The translations under genes and the position numbers were made by a program. Source: Bifidobacterium catenulatum subsp. kashiwanohense JCM 15439 = DSM 21854 (GTDB taxonomy: Bacteria > Actinomycetota > Actinomycetes > Actinomycetales > Bifidobacteriaceae). From it: a DNA stretch of 64,000 bases. The notes under the pieces were generated by a model. That model was not told where the DNA came from. It made no database searches and worked only from the letters and a program-made list of their open reading frames with translations. Below are positions 1 through 10,112 of the stretch, piece after piece (position 1 is the stretch's first letter; every line of letters starts with the position of its first letter). The stretch is from NCBI RefSeq assembly GCF_001042615.1, contig NZ_AP012327.1, positions 1,860,001-1,924,000 of the forward strand. Reading direction: 5' to 3'.

Positions 1-86
1 CGCAAAGTCATAGGCTCGAACAGGCCAACCGTGCCATTGGTTTTGGCCTTCTTCGACTGCTTTGCTTTCTTTTCGTCTTCGCTCAT
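1..86 (-). CDS. N-terminus of an unidentified protein (partial)
   Basis: An ATG at 84-86 on the minus strand opens a frame that runs off the left edge. The first 28 residues are lysine-rich and hydrophilic (begins MSEDEKKAKQSKKAK, then a stretch containing VGLFEPMTL). A good ribosome site (GGAGGGGAG) lies about 7 bases upstream of the ATG, which supports the start. Too little is present to name a family. It is read in the same direction as the penicillin-binding protein gene but is separated from it by a hairpin. Confidence 0.55.
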   Translation of the reverse strand, partial: MSEDEKKAKQSKKAKTNGTVGLFEPMTL

Positions 87-213
87 CGCAGTAGCTCCCC
101 TCCGGTCGCATCTACTGGCTCCATGCCGATCAGCTGAACCTTCTTCTTGTATTTCCCTTGGGCTTCTCTGGGAATCTCGTGCCATAGAACCGGCACTACC
201 TGCATTCTACGCA

Positions 214-241
214 GAACGCCCGCCGAGCGTGGCGGGCGTTC
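214..241 (-). terminator. Hairpin terminator after the PBP gene
   Basis: Perfect 11-bp inverted repeat (GAACGCCCGCC / GGCGGGCGTTC) with a 6-base loop, just beyond the stop of the penicillin-binding protein gene. No long T run follows on the minus strand, so termination is inferred from stem strength and position. Confidence 0.6.
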
Positions 242-297
242 ATTGATTGTTCACTTCCATTCATTACATTGCGGAAGCGTCACTCATCTTCGGTCTG

Positions 298-2574
298 CTA
301 CTGATCCTGATTAGACCGCTGGTCGTTCTGCTGGCTTTGCTGCTGAAGCGACTGGTTCTGCTGCTGAATGATTGTGCTTTGCTGCTGTGTGGCATTCTGC
401 TTTCCACCGCCGATCCTGGTGACCGCGCTGGATGTTGCGGAATACTTGGCCGCAGGCTGCCCATAATCGTTGTCAATCGGCAGCTGTTTGCGTTCCGCAT
501 AAGCATTCATAAAGTCACGCCATGCCGGGGCCGCGATGGTGGAACCATCCCAGTAGCCGTGGTATTGGCCGTTGATAGCGATATTCGCAATCGGGTGTCC
601 AACCGGATTCTGCACGTCACCGACAAGCACGAATGTAGCGATCTGGTTCGGAATGAAACCACCTGTCGTAACTAGCTGATCCTCGTGGGTACCGGTCTTG
701 GCGAAGGTCTTACGTCCGTTGGCCAACTGTGCCACACCGCTTGCGCCGTCGGGACGAACAACGCCTTGATTTATGGCCCAAGCAAGCGTTTGAATGATTT
801 CCGGATCAACCGCCTGATGGCAGTTCGCGGAAGGCACCTTAATATCATTGCCGTCCGCATCAGTCACCTGCTTCAGCGCGATCGGATTGCATTGCACGCC
901 ATTGGACGCATATACAGCGAAGATGCTTGCCATCGTCAGCGGGGACACGTTGACGTTACCGACCATCATGGCAGGCACGAATGATGAGGTCTTGTCGAGC
1001 GTCTCACCGGTATTCGCATCATGATAGCCAAGTTCAGTTGCGGTATCGGCGATCTTGCACAAACCGATGATGGATCCCATGGAAGCCTGCGTGGTGTTAT
1101 GAGACCTTGTCAAAGCCAATGCCGGCGTTTCCGGGTTCACCGTTCCATTGGTTATTGCGTTGGTGACGTTCCACGAATCGGTGCCGCCGGTATAACGATC
1201 ACATGCGAACAACGAGGTCGAATACCTCGTAGACGTCTGCAGGTTCTCGTTGACAGAATGTCCCGCTTCCATCCATGCCACCAGATTGATAGGCTTCCAC
1301 GACGAGCCGATGGAGAAGCCCATGCCGCCGCCGTCTTCTCGGTCCACGGCATAGTTCATGGAATCCCTGGTCTGGTCGTTCTGCGCCGCTTCGGTGGCAT
1401 CATACGTTCGATTCAGACCGAAGCCCAGCACTTCTCCGGTACCCGGTTTGACGGACGCCATCACGATTTCCATGCCGGAGGAATCTTCCGGTGGAATGGT
1501 GTTGCGCGCGGTTTCGTTCAACAAGGTGTTGGCATCGATATCCAACGTGGTGACGATCTTCAGACCGCCCTCTTTCAGCAGTCTTTCCCTGTCCTCGCTG
1601 GTCTTGCCGAATTCCTTGGAATTCAAAATCTTATGCACCACGTAATCGCAGAAATAGCCCGCATCATAATCCGCGGCCATGCAACCGGTGGAAATAGGCT
1701 GGACATCAAGCGTATCCGCGAGCGGAGTATTGACCGCCTCCTGATATTCCGCATCCGAAATATAGCCCTGTTCGTTCATCAACTGCAGCACGATATTGCG
1801 TTGCTTCTCGGATTCCGGCTGGTTCGATTCGACGGAAGGATCGTACGCGTTCGGATTCTTGGTGATTGCCGCGATGGTGGCGGACTGCACGATGTTCAGC
1901 TGATCTGCGGTGGTGTTGAAATACCGCTTCGCAGCCGCCTGCACGCCATAGAGGCTATTGCCGCCGAACTGTGCGATATTGAGATATCCCTGCAAAATTT
2001 CAGGCTTGGAATACTGCTTCTCCATTTGCACGGAAATCAGCATTTCCCTCAATTTTCGTGCGATGGTATCTTCCGACGCATGGTATTGCGCAATCGGATC
2101 GTCATCCTGCTGCGCCTGCAGGATCAGCACGTTTTTGACATACTGCTGGGTAAGGGAGGAACCGCCCTGATGGTCGCCCTTCATGTATGTTTGGACGAAC
2201 GCACGGAACACACCCTGCACATCAACGCCGCCGTGAGTGAAGAATCGTCTGTCTTCACGCGAGACCACGGCCTGCTGCATGTATTTGGAAATCTTCTTCA
2301 ACGGCACGACTTCACGATTCTGATCCCAGAATTCGGTGATTTTCGTGGTGCCATCGGAAGCGTACATGGTCGACTTCTGCGGCAGGCTGGTCACATCAAA
2401 ATCAATACCTTCGACCGACAGCGACGGAATAACCGCCTTGGCGACGCTGTTCGCGCCGAAAACCGCCGGTAGGAGGAACAAACTGGCGGCCACGCCGCCA
2501 CCCACACTCAGCGTGATGTAGGCAATCACGAGTGCGAGCACACGTTGAACGGTCAAAGTCTTCTTTTCGGGCAT
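298..2574 (-). CDS. Class A penicillin-binding protein (GT51 glycosyltransferase + transpeptidase)
   Basis: Bifunctional peptidoglycan synthase of about 758 residues, anchored by one N-terminal membrane segment (about residues 10-40). The GT51 domain shows EDRRFFTHGGVD near residue 106 and GGSSLTQQYVKN shortly after. The transpeptidase domain shows SSWK (SxxK, near 425), SHN (SxN, near 490) and KTGT (near 625). The tail is glutamine/asparagine-rich and probably lies outside the cytoplasm. An ATG exists at 2583, but a -35/-10 pair (TTGATT, 16 bases, TAGAAT) ends 7 bases before the ATG at 2574, so a leaderless transcript starting there is the better fit. Class assignment is firm; which PBP1 paralogue it is cannot be told. 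Confidence 0.93.
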   Translation of the reverse strand: MPEKKTLTVQRVLALVIAYITLSVGGGVAASLFLLPAVFGANSVAKAVIPSLSVEGIDFDVTSLPQKSTMYASDGTTKITEFWDQNREVVPLKKISKYMQQAVVSREDRRFFTHGGVDVQGVFRAFVQTYMKGDHQGGSSLTQQYVKNVLILQAQQDDDPIAQYHASEDTIARKLREMLISVQMEKQYSKPEILQGYLNIAQFGGNSLYGVQAAAKRYFNTTADQLNIVQSATIAAITKNPNAYDPSVESNQPESEKQRNIVLQLMNEQGYISDAEYQEAVNTPLADTLDVQPISTGCMAADYDAGYFCDYVVHKILNSKEFGKTSEDRERLLKEGGLKIVTTLDIDANTLLNETARNTIPPEDSSGMEIVMASVKPGTGEVLGFGLNRTYDATEAAQNDQTRDSMNYAVDREDGGGMGFSIGSSWKPINLVAWMEAGHSVNENLQTSTRYSTSLFACDRYTGGTDSWNVTNAITNGTVNPETPALALTRSHNTTQASMGSIIGLCKIADTATELGYHDANTGETLDKTSSFVPAMMVGNVNVSPLTMASIFAVYASNGVQCNPIALKQVTDADGNDIKVPSANCHQAVDPEIIQTLAWAINQGVVRPDGASGVAQLANGRKTFAKTGTHEDQLVTTGGFIPNQIATFVLVGDVQNPVGHPIANIAINGQYHGYWDGSTIAAPAWRDFMNAYAERKQLPIDNDYGQPAAKYSATSSAVTRIGGGKQNATQQQSTIIQQQNQSLQQQSQQNDQRSNQDQ

Positions 2575-2581
2575 GGTGCCC

Positions 2582-2609
2582 ATTCTAAAGTGGTGGGTCT
2601 ACTAATCAA
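2582..2609 (-). promoter_or_regulatory. Promoter of the PBP gene (leaderless type)
   Basis: Minus-strand TTGATT (2604-2609), 16-base spacer, TAGAAT (2582-2587). The -10 box ends 7 bases before the ATG at 2574, so transcription would begin at or next to the start codon. Confidence 0.5.
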
Positions 2610-2684
2610 CCGCTCGCCCGCAGGCGTCACGGGTTTCTCACAAACAACCGTAAAACTTAAAAAACGCTGGAAAATAGTCGATAA

Positions 2685-3410
2685 TTAACGTCTCGATCGC
2701 CGAATAAGCATACCCGGCTGGTAGATGATGATGGAACGGCCCTCACGCGCAATCCATCCACGGTTGGCGAAATCCATCAGCGCCTTGTTCACCGTTTCGC
2801 GCGACGAACCGACCAGCTGCGCCATTTCCTCCTGCGTCAGATCGTGTGGTACCTTCAATCCCGCCTCGACCGGCTCGCCGAAACGTGACGCCAGATTCAG
2901 CAGCGTTTTCGCCAAACGTCCCGGCACGTCCATGAACACAAGTTCCGAAATGCGCTCGTTGTTGTCACGCATGCGATGCGCGAGCACCTGAAGCATGTCG
3001 ACGGCCACGCGCGGATGCTCGTCAAGCCATGCGAACAGGGCGTCATGTTCAAGCCACACGACTTTCGTGTCACTGGTCATAGCCACGGCGGACGCGGTGC
3101 GCGGCCCACCGTGCGGATCGAACACCGGAATCTCACCCAGCACTTCGCCGTACGCATGAATGCTCAACAACTGCACGCGCCTATCGGACGATTGCCGGAT
3201 CAGTTTGACGCGCCCGCGTTCCAGCAGATACATGCGATGATCGGTGTCGCCTTCGCGGAAAATATAGTCGCCCTTGTTGTATTCGGCATGCTGCAGATGC
3301 GGCAGCAGTTCCTCCGCCTCTTCGGAGGAAACCTGCTTGAACAACGCGGTGTGCAGTAACGTCGCGCTTTCGCCACTGGGTCCACTATTGGTCTCGTTTG
3401 GCGTAGCCAT
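2685..3410 (-). CDS. Crp/Fnr-family transcriptional regulator
   Basis: A 241-residue regulator with an N-terminal cyclic-nucleotide-binding-like domain (about residues 25-145, with the GDYIFREGDTDHRMYLLERG and YGEVLGEIPVF stretches typical of the beta-roll). A C-terminal winged helix-turn-helix follows (about 170-225, TQEEMAQLVGSSRETVNKAL). A GGAGGTG ribosome site sits 7 bases before the ATG. Actinobacterial relatives act as global cAMP-type regulators; whether this one binds cAMP is not visible. It is a single-gene unit upstream of the PBP gene and in the same direction. Confidence 0.9.
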   Translation of the reverse strand: MATPNETNSGPSGESATLLHTALFKQVSSEEAEELLPHLQHAEYNKGDYIFREGDTDHRMYLLERGRVKLIRQSSDRRVQLLSIHAYGEVLGEIPVFDPHGGPRTASAVAMTSDTKVVWLEHDALFAWLDEHPRVAVDMLQVLAHRMRDNNERISELVFMDVPGRLAKTLLNLASRFGEPVEAGLKVPHDLTQEEMAQLVGSSRETVNKALMDFANRGWIAREGRSIIIYQPGMLIRRSRR

Positions 3411-3579
3411 TTGTCACACCTCCGTTCATAGGCACATCCTCTGGGCACGCCGACAGGCGTGTTGCCGGGCGCGCTGCCGCGGCTTCGAAAGCTTGCTGCT
3501 TTCCACATGCCCTCACGGAACACCAAGCTTTCGTAACGTTCTCATCGCCCTTGACATCAGGGCGGCTTCGACCATCGGG

Positions 3580-4722
3580 CTACATTGTAACTCGCCTGGC
3601 GGCGTCGAGCAGCCGTTCAACCACGTCTTCACGGCTCATGCCCGTCTGCGAGCGCATTGGATCGACTCGTTTTACCGCTGATTTCACCGCTTTGTCCGAC
3701 ATTTTCTCGCGTGAGGTGTTCAACACCCGCCCCATTTTTTCCGCGTCGATATCGTAGGCGAGGGTCACGTGGTGCAGTATGGCGCCAGGCCCTCCCCCTG
3801 CTGGCGTGAAGCGACGTTGCGCGGCTCCGCCGAGTTTGCCGTATTGCGTGGCGATGTCGTTGAGACCGGCGAATCGTACGTCGAGCCCGAGTTCCTTAAG
3901 CGCGCGCACCAGCCAGAAATCGCAGAGCCGGTATGATTCCTCGATGCTTATGCCTTGGGCGAAATCGAGCGGCACGTAGAGCGAGTAGGTGATGGTGTTG
4001 CCCGGTTCGATGAACATCGCCCCGCCGCCGGTGCAACGTCGGACCACGGTGAATCCTTCCTTCTGCGCAACCGCCGTGTTGACTTCGTCTTCGAGCGACT
4101 GGAATTTGCCGATGACCACCGCCGGGGCGGCCCATTCCCAGATACGCAGCGTGGGTTCGCGTTTGCCTGCCGCCACTTCGCGCGCCCATGCGATGTCGGT
4201 TTCCATTTGTTCGTTTGGATTTCGCGGTTTGTCGTGGATGACGGTCGGTTTCAGGGCCCGCCAGCGTTCCAGATATTCCTCTTGTGTCAGCGCATTATGC
4301 ATTTCCGGTTGTTTCCCGGAATATTGTTTCGTAGACCGCGCGATATTTCCGTTGTTCGTTGCATCTTCCGCATTGCGCGATTCACTGTCTGTGATTGCGC
4401 GGAGGAAAGCGATGGCGATGCCTTCTTCCGTCATACCCACCAATCGCACGTTCGGATAGTTCGCGGTAATCACTTGCAATCGTCGTGTAATGTCGCGTTC
4501 GGGCGCGCTTCGCTGGCTTTGCAGCAAGTTTTCCCAATCCTGCAATAGTCGGCGGGAATCCTTGTCATCGCCGTTAAGAAAGAAATCGCCGTCGATCCGG
4601 CATTGTTCCACGGATTGGGTGGAACTTGCGCCTTCGCGGGAATATGCTGGAACGGCACCAGAAAGCCGGACGGAAACCCCTACGAGTTTGCCGCCCGGCT
4701 GCTTGTACAGGCCTCTGCTCAT
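3580..4722 (-). CDS. lplA: Lipoate-protein ligase A with N-terminal accessory domain
   Basis: About 380 residues. The second half is the ligase fold: RRCTGGGAMFIEPGNTITYS is the lipoate-binding RRxxGGG loop, and YGKLGGAAQRR followed by LHHVTLAYD carries the candidate catalytic lysine and the conserved HH. The first ~110 residues (KQPGGKLVGV, RIDGDFFL) match the small LplA accessory domain, which in E. coli LplA is C-terminal; here it comes first. The protein would attach lipoate to lipoyl domains, and the only obvious lipoyl substrate in this window is the GcvH protein at 10.1-10.5 kb. The first ATG is at 4722; the upstream TTG at 4725 is less likely. Confidence 0.85.
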   Translation of the reverse strand: MSRGLYKQPGGKLVGVSVRLSGAVPAYSREGASSTQSVEQCRIDGDFFLNGDDKDSRRLLQDWENLLQSQRSAPERDITRRLQVITANYPNVRLVGMTEEGIAIAFLRAITDSESRNAEDATNNGNIARSTKQYSGKQPEMHNALTQEEYLERWRALKPTVIHDKPRNPNEQMETDIAWAREVAAGKREPTLRIWEWAAPAVVIGKFQSLEDEVNTAVAQKEGFTVVRRCTGGGAMFIEPGNTITYSLYVPLDFAQGISIEESYRLCDFWLVRALKELGLDVRFAGLNDIATQYGKLGGAAQRRFTPAGGGPGAILHHVTLAYDIDAEKMGRVLNTSREKMSDKAVKSAVKRVDPMRSQTGMSREDVVERLLDAARRVTM

Positions 4723-4855
4723 CAATCTTGGCTCTCTTGGCCGGAATCGTTGTAGTCGGCATTGTTGTCACTCATGGTTCCAACAATATCCCATAATTTG
4801 CCTTGTTGCTTTCATCCACCCTGAAAGCAATCCCTGAAATCCCCTGAATATGCGT

Positions 4856-4898
4856 GATGCCCGTCAAATCAAGCGTGAAACTCGATTCGACGGGCATC
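4856..4898 (-). terminator. Inverted repeat between leuB and lplA
   Basis: Perfect 10-bp arms GATGCCCGTC (4856-4865) and GACGGGCATC (4889-4898) about 50 bases past the leuB stop. The loop is long and no T run follows, so it is called a terminator on position only. Confidence 0.45.
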
Positions 4899-4947
4899 TC
4901 AACAGGCGAACAGATCCAGCAAAATCATATAATCCGGATCATGACCG

Positions 4948-5988
4948 TCACATGCGTGCCAGGATGTCGCGTCCGACCTTGTCGGTGGAGCGGGTGGTGG
5001 ATCCCAGTTCCTCAATGTCGGCTTCGACGGCCGCATCGATCTTGGCTGCGGCTTCGTCGAATCCAAGGTGGCGCAGCAGCATGGCTGCGGAAAGGATCGC
5101 GGCGGTCGGATTGGCCCTGTTCTGGCCTGCGATATCCGGTGCGGAACCGTGAATCGGCTCGAACATGGACGGGTATTCGTCGGAAGCGTTGATGCATCCG
5201 GAAGCGGAATAGCCAACGCCACCGACCACGGCACCGGCCTCGTCGGTGATGATGTCGCCGAACAGGTTGTCGGTGAGGATCACATCGAAACGAGACGGAT
5301 TGGACACCATGAAGATGGTGGTCGCGTCGATATGCAGATAATCGTGGGAGACTTCCGGATATTCCTCAGCGACCTTGTCTACGATGCGCTGCCACATGTC
5401 GCCCGCATTGACGAGCACGTTCTTCTTGTGCACGAGGGTCACATGCTTCCTGCGCTTCATGGCCAGCTGGAAGGCGTAACGTACCACGCGCTCCACACCG
5501 TAGGCGGTGTTGATGGAGACTTCGGTGGCCACCTCGTTCGGAGTACCGCGACGCACCGCTCCGCCGGCACCGCAGTACAGGCCTTCAGTGCCTTCACGCA
5601 CCACAACGAAGTCGATGTCGCCCGGATTGGCGAGCGGGGAGGTCACCCCCTTGTACAGCTTGGAAGGACGCAGGTTGACGTACTGGTCGAGATCGAAGCG
5701 AAGCTTGAGCAGCAGGCCACGCTCCAAAATGCCGGCCTTGATACGCGGATCGCCGACGGCACCCAGCAGAATCGCGTCGGTCTTCTTGATGCGCTCCTCT
5801 TCCTCTTCCGGAAGAATCGCACCGTCACGCAGGTAACGCTCGGCACCAAGATCGAAATTCTCGTAATCGAATTCAGCGACACCCTCGGCCGCTTTCTCCA
5901 GAGCCTTCTGAGCCCACGGAGTCACTTCCTTGCCAATGCCATCGCCCGGAATGACGGCGATGGTGTACTTCTTTGCAGAATCACTCAT
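4948..5988 (-). CDS. leuB: 3-isopropylmalate dehydrogenase
   Basis: 346 residues, normal length for the compact actinobacterial LeuB type. It oxidises 3-isopropylmalate with NAD in leucine synthesis. Visible signatures are the N-terminal [13 protein letters not shown], the substrate loop [30 protein letters not shown], the metal-binding [18 protein letters not shown], and the NAD-binding [15 protein letters not shown]. The ATG start leaves a complete N-terminus. It appears monocistronic, with an inverted repeat downstream. Confidence 0.96.
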   Translation of the reverse strand: MSDSAKKYTIAVIPGDGIGKEVTPWAQKALEKAAEGVAEFDYENFDLGAERYLRDGAILPEEEEERIKKTDAILLGAVGDPRIKAGILERGLLLKLRFDLDQYVNLRPSKLYKGVTSPLANPGDIDFVVVREGTEGLYCGAGGAVRRGTPNEVATEVSINTAYGVERVVRYAFQLAMKRRKHVTLVHKKNVLVNAGDMWQRIVDKVAEEYPEVSHDYLHIDATTIFMVSNPSRFDVILTDNLFGDIITDEAGAVVGGVGYSASGCINASDEYPSMFEPIHGSAPDIAGQNRANPTAAILSAAMLLRHLGFDEAAAKIDAAVEADIEELGSTTRSTDKVGRDILARM

Positions 5989-6120
5989 AGCACGCGACTC
6001 TAGTCAACGAATCAGCACGTGGACGCGTAACGCTCAACTAATGGACACTCCATGCCGCTTTCCTGTACGAAACACACGAAAAGCATGAATCATACGAATC
6101 TCACAAATCGCACAACCTAA

Positions 6121-8655
6121 TCAGCTGGTAATACCCATCACGCCAAGGCACCAGGCATTCTCATAGGAGATCTCCTCCCACTGCTTGTACCTTCCGGACG
6201 TACCCCCATGACCGGCCTCGACCTCAATCTTCGCCACAGCATCCACACCGGCACGCTGCAGGCGAGCCAACCATTTCATCGGCTCCACATACAGCACACG
6301 CGTGTCATTCATCGACGTGGTGATGAAAATCTTCGGGAAAACCGCAACCCGAGCATCATTGGCATCAGCCGGCGCATTCTCATACGGCGTATATTCCTTC
6401 ATATACCGGTACACGTCCGCATTATGCAACGGATCGCCCCACTCATCCCACTCCGTAACCGTCAACGGCAACGACGGGTCAAGAATCGACGTCAACGCAT
6501 CCACAAAAGGCACATCCGCCTCAATACCGGCAAAACATTCAGGAGCCATATTCGCCACAGCACCCATCAACAAGCCACCGGCGGAACCACCATCGGCCAC
6601 CGTGCGAACAGGCGACGCCAAACCGGCACGCTGCAACGCACGAACGGCATCAACGAAATCCTCAAACGAATGCTTCTTATTGAGCAAATGCCCCTGCTCA
6701 TACCAAGCACGACCCATCTCACCGCCGCCGCGAATGTGCGGCACCGCATAAAGCACACCACGATCAAGCATGCTGATACGAGACACCGAGAATCCCGGAT
6801 CCGAACTGATCTCATACGCGCCATAACCAGTAACGAACATCGCCGAATCACAAGCAGGCACATCACGACGCCACACCAAGGAAACGGGAATGCGCTCACC
6901 ATCGCGAGCGGTAACCCACACTCGACGCTCCATATATTCGCGCGGTTCAAATCCGCCAAGCACGGTGGCACGCTTCAACAGGCGATCCTCGCCGGTTGCC
7001 GGATCGATATCATGCAGCTCGCCGGGGCGCGTGTAACTGGCGAACGAGTAGCGTATACGGGGCGCATCATATGAAGGATTACCTCCCAGACCGATCGAAT
7101 ACAAGCGCCTGGTCTCCCCCGGCATCGCATCGGCGGTCGCACCATCCGACGAGGTCATCGCCTTGCGAGAAATCCCATGCACAGCCGACCCTTCGCCTTG
7201 CGCAGCGGCCAACTGGTCGAGCGCGCCCCACACTTCGGCACGCTCCACGTTGATCTCGTCCACCGACTCGTCAACATCCCAATCGCCTTCCAACGCGTGC
7301 GGAACCAACTCGGTGAACCGCCACGGTCGCCCTGCAAGAAAATCCTCCGCGGCCGCATCCTTCGTCATCACCGCGATATGCGCCAGGCTTTCCGCACGGT
7401 ACTGCAACGCCACATAATGCCGGTGAATCGAAATTCCCTCGATGCCAAGACCGTGCGCACCCTGCAAAATGGCGGGATTGCAAGGATTCGAATACGGCGT
7501 GCCAATCGGCATCGAAGAAGCGCCCGGTTCGACATCGTCACCATGTTCGCATCCGTACGGCGAGCCAACGGCCACACGCACACCCTCGCCCAAACGGTAT
7601 GGGGGCTCATGCAAACGCATGTCGATCACATCGATTTCGAAATTCGGGTTCAACGCATTATGGTAGACCACAGCGAGCGGGATGTCCTCGCCGTGCTCGC
7701 CGGCACCTTCAAAACGGCTGAAGCTCACATCGTATTCCACATCCGGCTCGCGCGGAATGAACGCACGGAATTCACCTTCCGGATCGTCGGTGGAAAGCAG
7801 CAGCACTTCGGTGGTGGTTTTCGAACCGGTGCAGATTACCAGATTGCGTTCGTCGAACGACAGGCCGATGCCCACCCAGAATCGTTCGTCCTGTTCGCGA
7901 TACACCTCCACATCGTCGGTGATGGGAGTGCCAACGCGGTGACGCATCACCGCATATGGACGCCATGCGTCGTCGAGCAGCACATAGAACACCCATTGCG
8001 CGTCCGGTGTGAAGCAGGCGCCGCCGATGCCTTCGAACACTTCCGGCAGCTCATCGCCGGTTTCGATGTTGCGAATACGGAAATCGTAACGTTCGTCGCC
8101 GCTGGTATCAGTGCCGTACAACATCCAACGTCCATCTTTGGAAATATCCATGCCGCCGACGCGGAAGAAATCGTGGTCTTGCGCTTCGGCATTCGTGTCG
8201 AACACCACTTGCTCACCATCCATGGGCACGCCGATCTCAATGGTCGGCGGATCCCAATCGTCTGCGCCTCGAATCGGCACACGGCATTGCACCGCATACT
8301 GCTGGCCTTCCTTGGTACGTGTGAAATACCAGTAGCCGTCCATGCGAGTCGGCACGGACATATCAGTTTCCTGTACGTGCGATTTGAACTCGTCGAACAA
8401 TGTGGTGCGTAAGTTTTTCAACGCTTCCATGCGCTGTTCGCAATATCGGTTCTGTGCGGCGACGTAATCCTGCACGTCCTGCGATTCCTTGTCGCGCAGC
8501 CATTCGTACTCGTCGATGAAGGTGTCGCCGTGGAACACGCGCTCCGTTGGCACGCGTTTCGCGATCGGCATCCCGCATTCGTCCAGACGGCCCTGACGGC
8601 TCTTGCCGCTTTCCCGCGCGCGCGTTGCGCCCTGTTCACCCCGAAAATCAGTCAT
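6121..8655 (-). CDS. ptrB: S9 serine oligopeptidase (oligopeptidase B type)
   Basis: Large cytosolic serine peptidase of the prolyl-oligopeptidase family (about 844 residues). The N-terminal half has the family's EYEWLRDKES and beta-propeller-like repeats. The C-terminal hydrolase domain contains RGGGEMGRAWYEQG, the nucleophile motif GGSAGGLLMG, the acid region TTSMNDTRVLYVEP and the histidine in EAGHGGTSGRY. Family members cut short peptides after basic residues or proline; the lack of a signal peptide points to peptide recycling in the cytoplasm. A frame also opens at 8703, but a TATAAT box at 8663-8668 sits 7 bases before the ATG at 8655, favouring a leaderless start there. Confidence 0.9.
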   Translation of the reverse strand: MTDFRGEQGATRARESGKSRQGRLDECGMPIAKRVPTERVFHGDTFIDEYEWLRDKESQDVQDYVAAQNRYCEQRMEALKNLRTTLFDEFKSHVQETDMSVPTRMDGYWYFTRTKEGQQYAVQCRVPIRGADDWDPPTIEIGVPMDGEQVVFDTNAEAQDHDFFRVGGMDISKDGRWMLYGTDTSGDERYDFRIRNIETGDELPEVFEGIGGACFTPDAQWVFYVLLDDAWRPYAVMRHRVGTPITDDVEVYREQDERFWVGIGLSFDERNLVICTGSKTTTEVLLLSTDDPEGEFRAFIPREPDVEYDVSFSRFEGAGEHGEDIPLAVVYHNALNPNFEIDVIDMRLHEPPYRLGEGVRVAVGSPYGCEHGDDVEPGASSMPIGTPYSNPCNPAILQGAHGLGIEGISIHRHYVALQYRAESLAHIAVMTKDAAAEDFLAGRPWRFTELVPHALEGDWDVDESVDEINVERAEVWGALDQLAAAQGEGSAVHGISRKAMTSSDGATADAMPGETRRLYSIGLGGNPSYDAPRIRYSFASYTRPGELHDIDPATGEDRLLKRATVLGGFEPREYMERRVWVTARDGERIPVSLVWRRDVPACDSAMFVTGYGAYEISSDPGFSVSRISMLDRGVLYAVPHIRGGGEMGRAWYEQGHLLNKKHSFEDFVDAVRALQRAGLASPVRTVADGGSAGGLLMGAVANMAPECFAGIEADVPFVDALTSILDPSLPLTVTEWDEWGDPLHNADVYRYMKEYTPYENAPADANDARVAVFPKIFITTSMNDTRVLYVEPMKWLARLQRAGVDAVAKIEVEAGHGGTSGRYKQWEEISYENAWCLGVMGITS

Positions 8656-8732
8656 GCAGGCGATTATACCGGCATCGCGGCCCCAATCCAGCGCAACGCT
8701 CATCCCCCTTGCTGTAAGTTGAAAGAAAAACG

Positions 8733-9968
8733 TCAGACGCCCAGCTGTTGTTTCAGGAACGGCAACATGGTTCTCATCAGATTCGATCCGGTCGTTCCCG
8801 TGAATACAGGAACGTCGGTGACTGGAATCGGCTGCGTGGACGCACGCCCCGCAACGGTGCCGAGATTACCGGCGGCCTCGCGTGGAGACAGCTGCCGAAT
8901 GCCGATCGCAAGCACACGACCCGGATACCGACGCGCGATCGTGGCGTACGTGGTCGGATCCTTCTGCCCATCATCGCCGATCAGAATGAACTTCATATCG
9001 GGAAAATCAGCCATCAATTGTTCGGCATACTCGAGTTTGTGCTGCACTCCGGTAGGAATGAACGTTTTCGGGCGGGGATCGAGGTCACGCAGCAGCAGCG
9101 GTCCTTCCGGGAACCCATGGTCGGCGATGAAATGCCTAATCGAGCTTTCCACGTTCCACGGCGACGTCGACAGGTAAAAGAACGGGGCGTCCGGAAACAT
9201 GTCCGCAATGCGGTTGAACAGCAGGTTCATGCCCGCAACCGGCATTTTCTTCTTCGGATCGAGCAGCAGCAGATTGTAGGCCGCTTTCATCAGGCTTGGC
9301 GCCTGCGTGACCATGACGGTGTCGTCCACGTCGGAGATCACACCGACTTTCGTGCCACTGGGAATGGTGAACAGGTTGGCTTTGACCGGTTTGCGGCTGC
9401 GCACCTTGTACGACACGTCGTGCACGCCGGGTTCGAGCAAATGTTCGGCCACGAGATCGAGATAGCCTGCGGAATCGGATGCGGCGAATTCGCTGGAAAC
9501 ATTGCGCTGCGCATCCACTTCGTCATACACTTCCGACGCCCCCACCTGCACGGTTTCGAGGGGCACGCCGTCGATGGCGATGCGCACCTTCGTATGCGGC
9601 GAGGGGATAGTGAGCATAGCGCGGATGCCTCGGGTCAGGCGGCCAGCCTGGCGTTTAAAGGGCCCGTACACGGTTCGGCAGATCAGGCGCGAGTAATGTT
9701 CGGTACCATAACCGACATACGGTTCCACGCGCGGATACCAGTTGAAATTGCGCACCACTAGCGTGGAGATTTTCAACCAACCACCGAAGGTCTTGGTAAC
9801 GGCACGGCGAAACAGCTGTGTCAGCGGAGGCTTGACTTCGATGCGCTCATGTTTCGAAGCGGCATCGAAGGTGGTGACCACCTTGCGTGCGGGAATGGGC
9901 ACGGTCGGCATGTCATCTTCGGATATGGCATCCGGTTCACGCTGGGGCAACGGCTGTGGTTCGGTCAT
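8733..9968 (-). CDS. App1-family phosphatase (DUF2183)
   Basis: 411 residues. The C-terminal half holds the DxDxT phosphatase motif in VGVISDVDDTVMVTQAP (about residues 205-220). Further conserved stretches follow (PFFYLSTSPWN, FILIGDDGQKDPTTY), as in yeast App1-like phosphatidate phosphatases. The N-terminal region is an uncharacterised beta-rich domain common in actinobacterial members. No signal peptide is seen. The true substrate is unknown; phosphatidate is a family-based guess. The start is supported by a TATAGT box 6 bases before the ATG, again leaderless-like. Confidence 0.8.
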   Translation of the reverse strand: MTEPQPLPQREPDAISEDDMPTVPIPARKVVTTFDAASKHERIEVKPPLTQLFRRAVTKTFGGWLKISTLVVRNFNWYPRVEPYVGYGTEHYSRLICRTVYGPFKRQAGRLTRGIRAMLTIPSPHTKVRIAIDGVPLETVQVGASEVYDEVDAQRNVSSEFAASDSAGYLDLVAEHLLEPGVHDVSYKVRSRKPVKANLFTIPSGTKVGVISDVDDTVMVTQAPSLMKAAYNLLLLDPKKKMPVAGMNLLFNRIADMFPDAPFFYLSTSPWNVESSIRHFIADHGFPEGPLLLRDLDPRPKTFIPTGVQHKLEYAEQLMADFPDMKFILIGDDGQKDPTTYATIARRYPGRVLAIGIRQLSPREAAGNLGTVAGRASTQPIPVTDVPVFTGTTGSNLMRTMLPFLKQQLGV

Positions 9969-10112
9969 ATCCCCACTATAAAGGCGATTGCCGAACTGCC
10001 TGGTGTCCCAGCCGTGAAAATCAGGGATTATTCAGGGAACGGTAACGATTTCATACCTGATTTCGCATGCGGTTCCCTGTTTCTAGATGTTTCTAGACGG
10101 TTGCTGAGCCGT

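Noticed and set aside
1021..2472. Long open frame on the plus strand opposite the penicillin-binding protein
   Set aside because: Antisense shadow of a well-supported gene; no ribosome site, no family motif, basic low-complexity composition.
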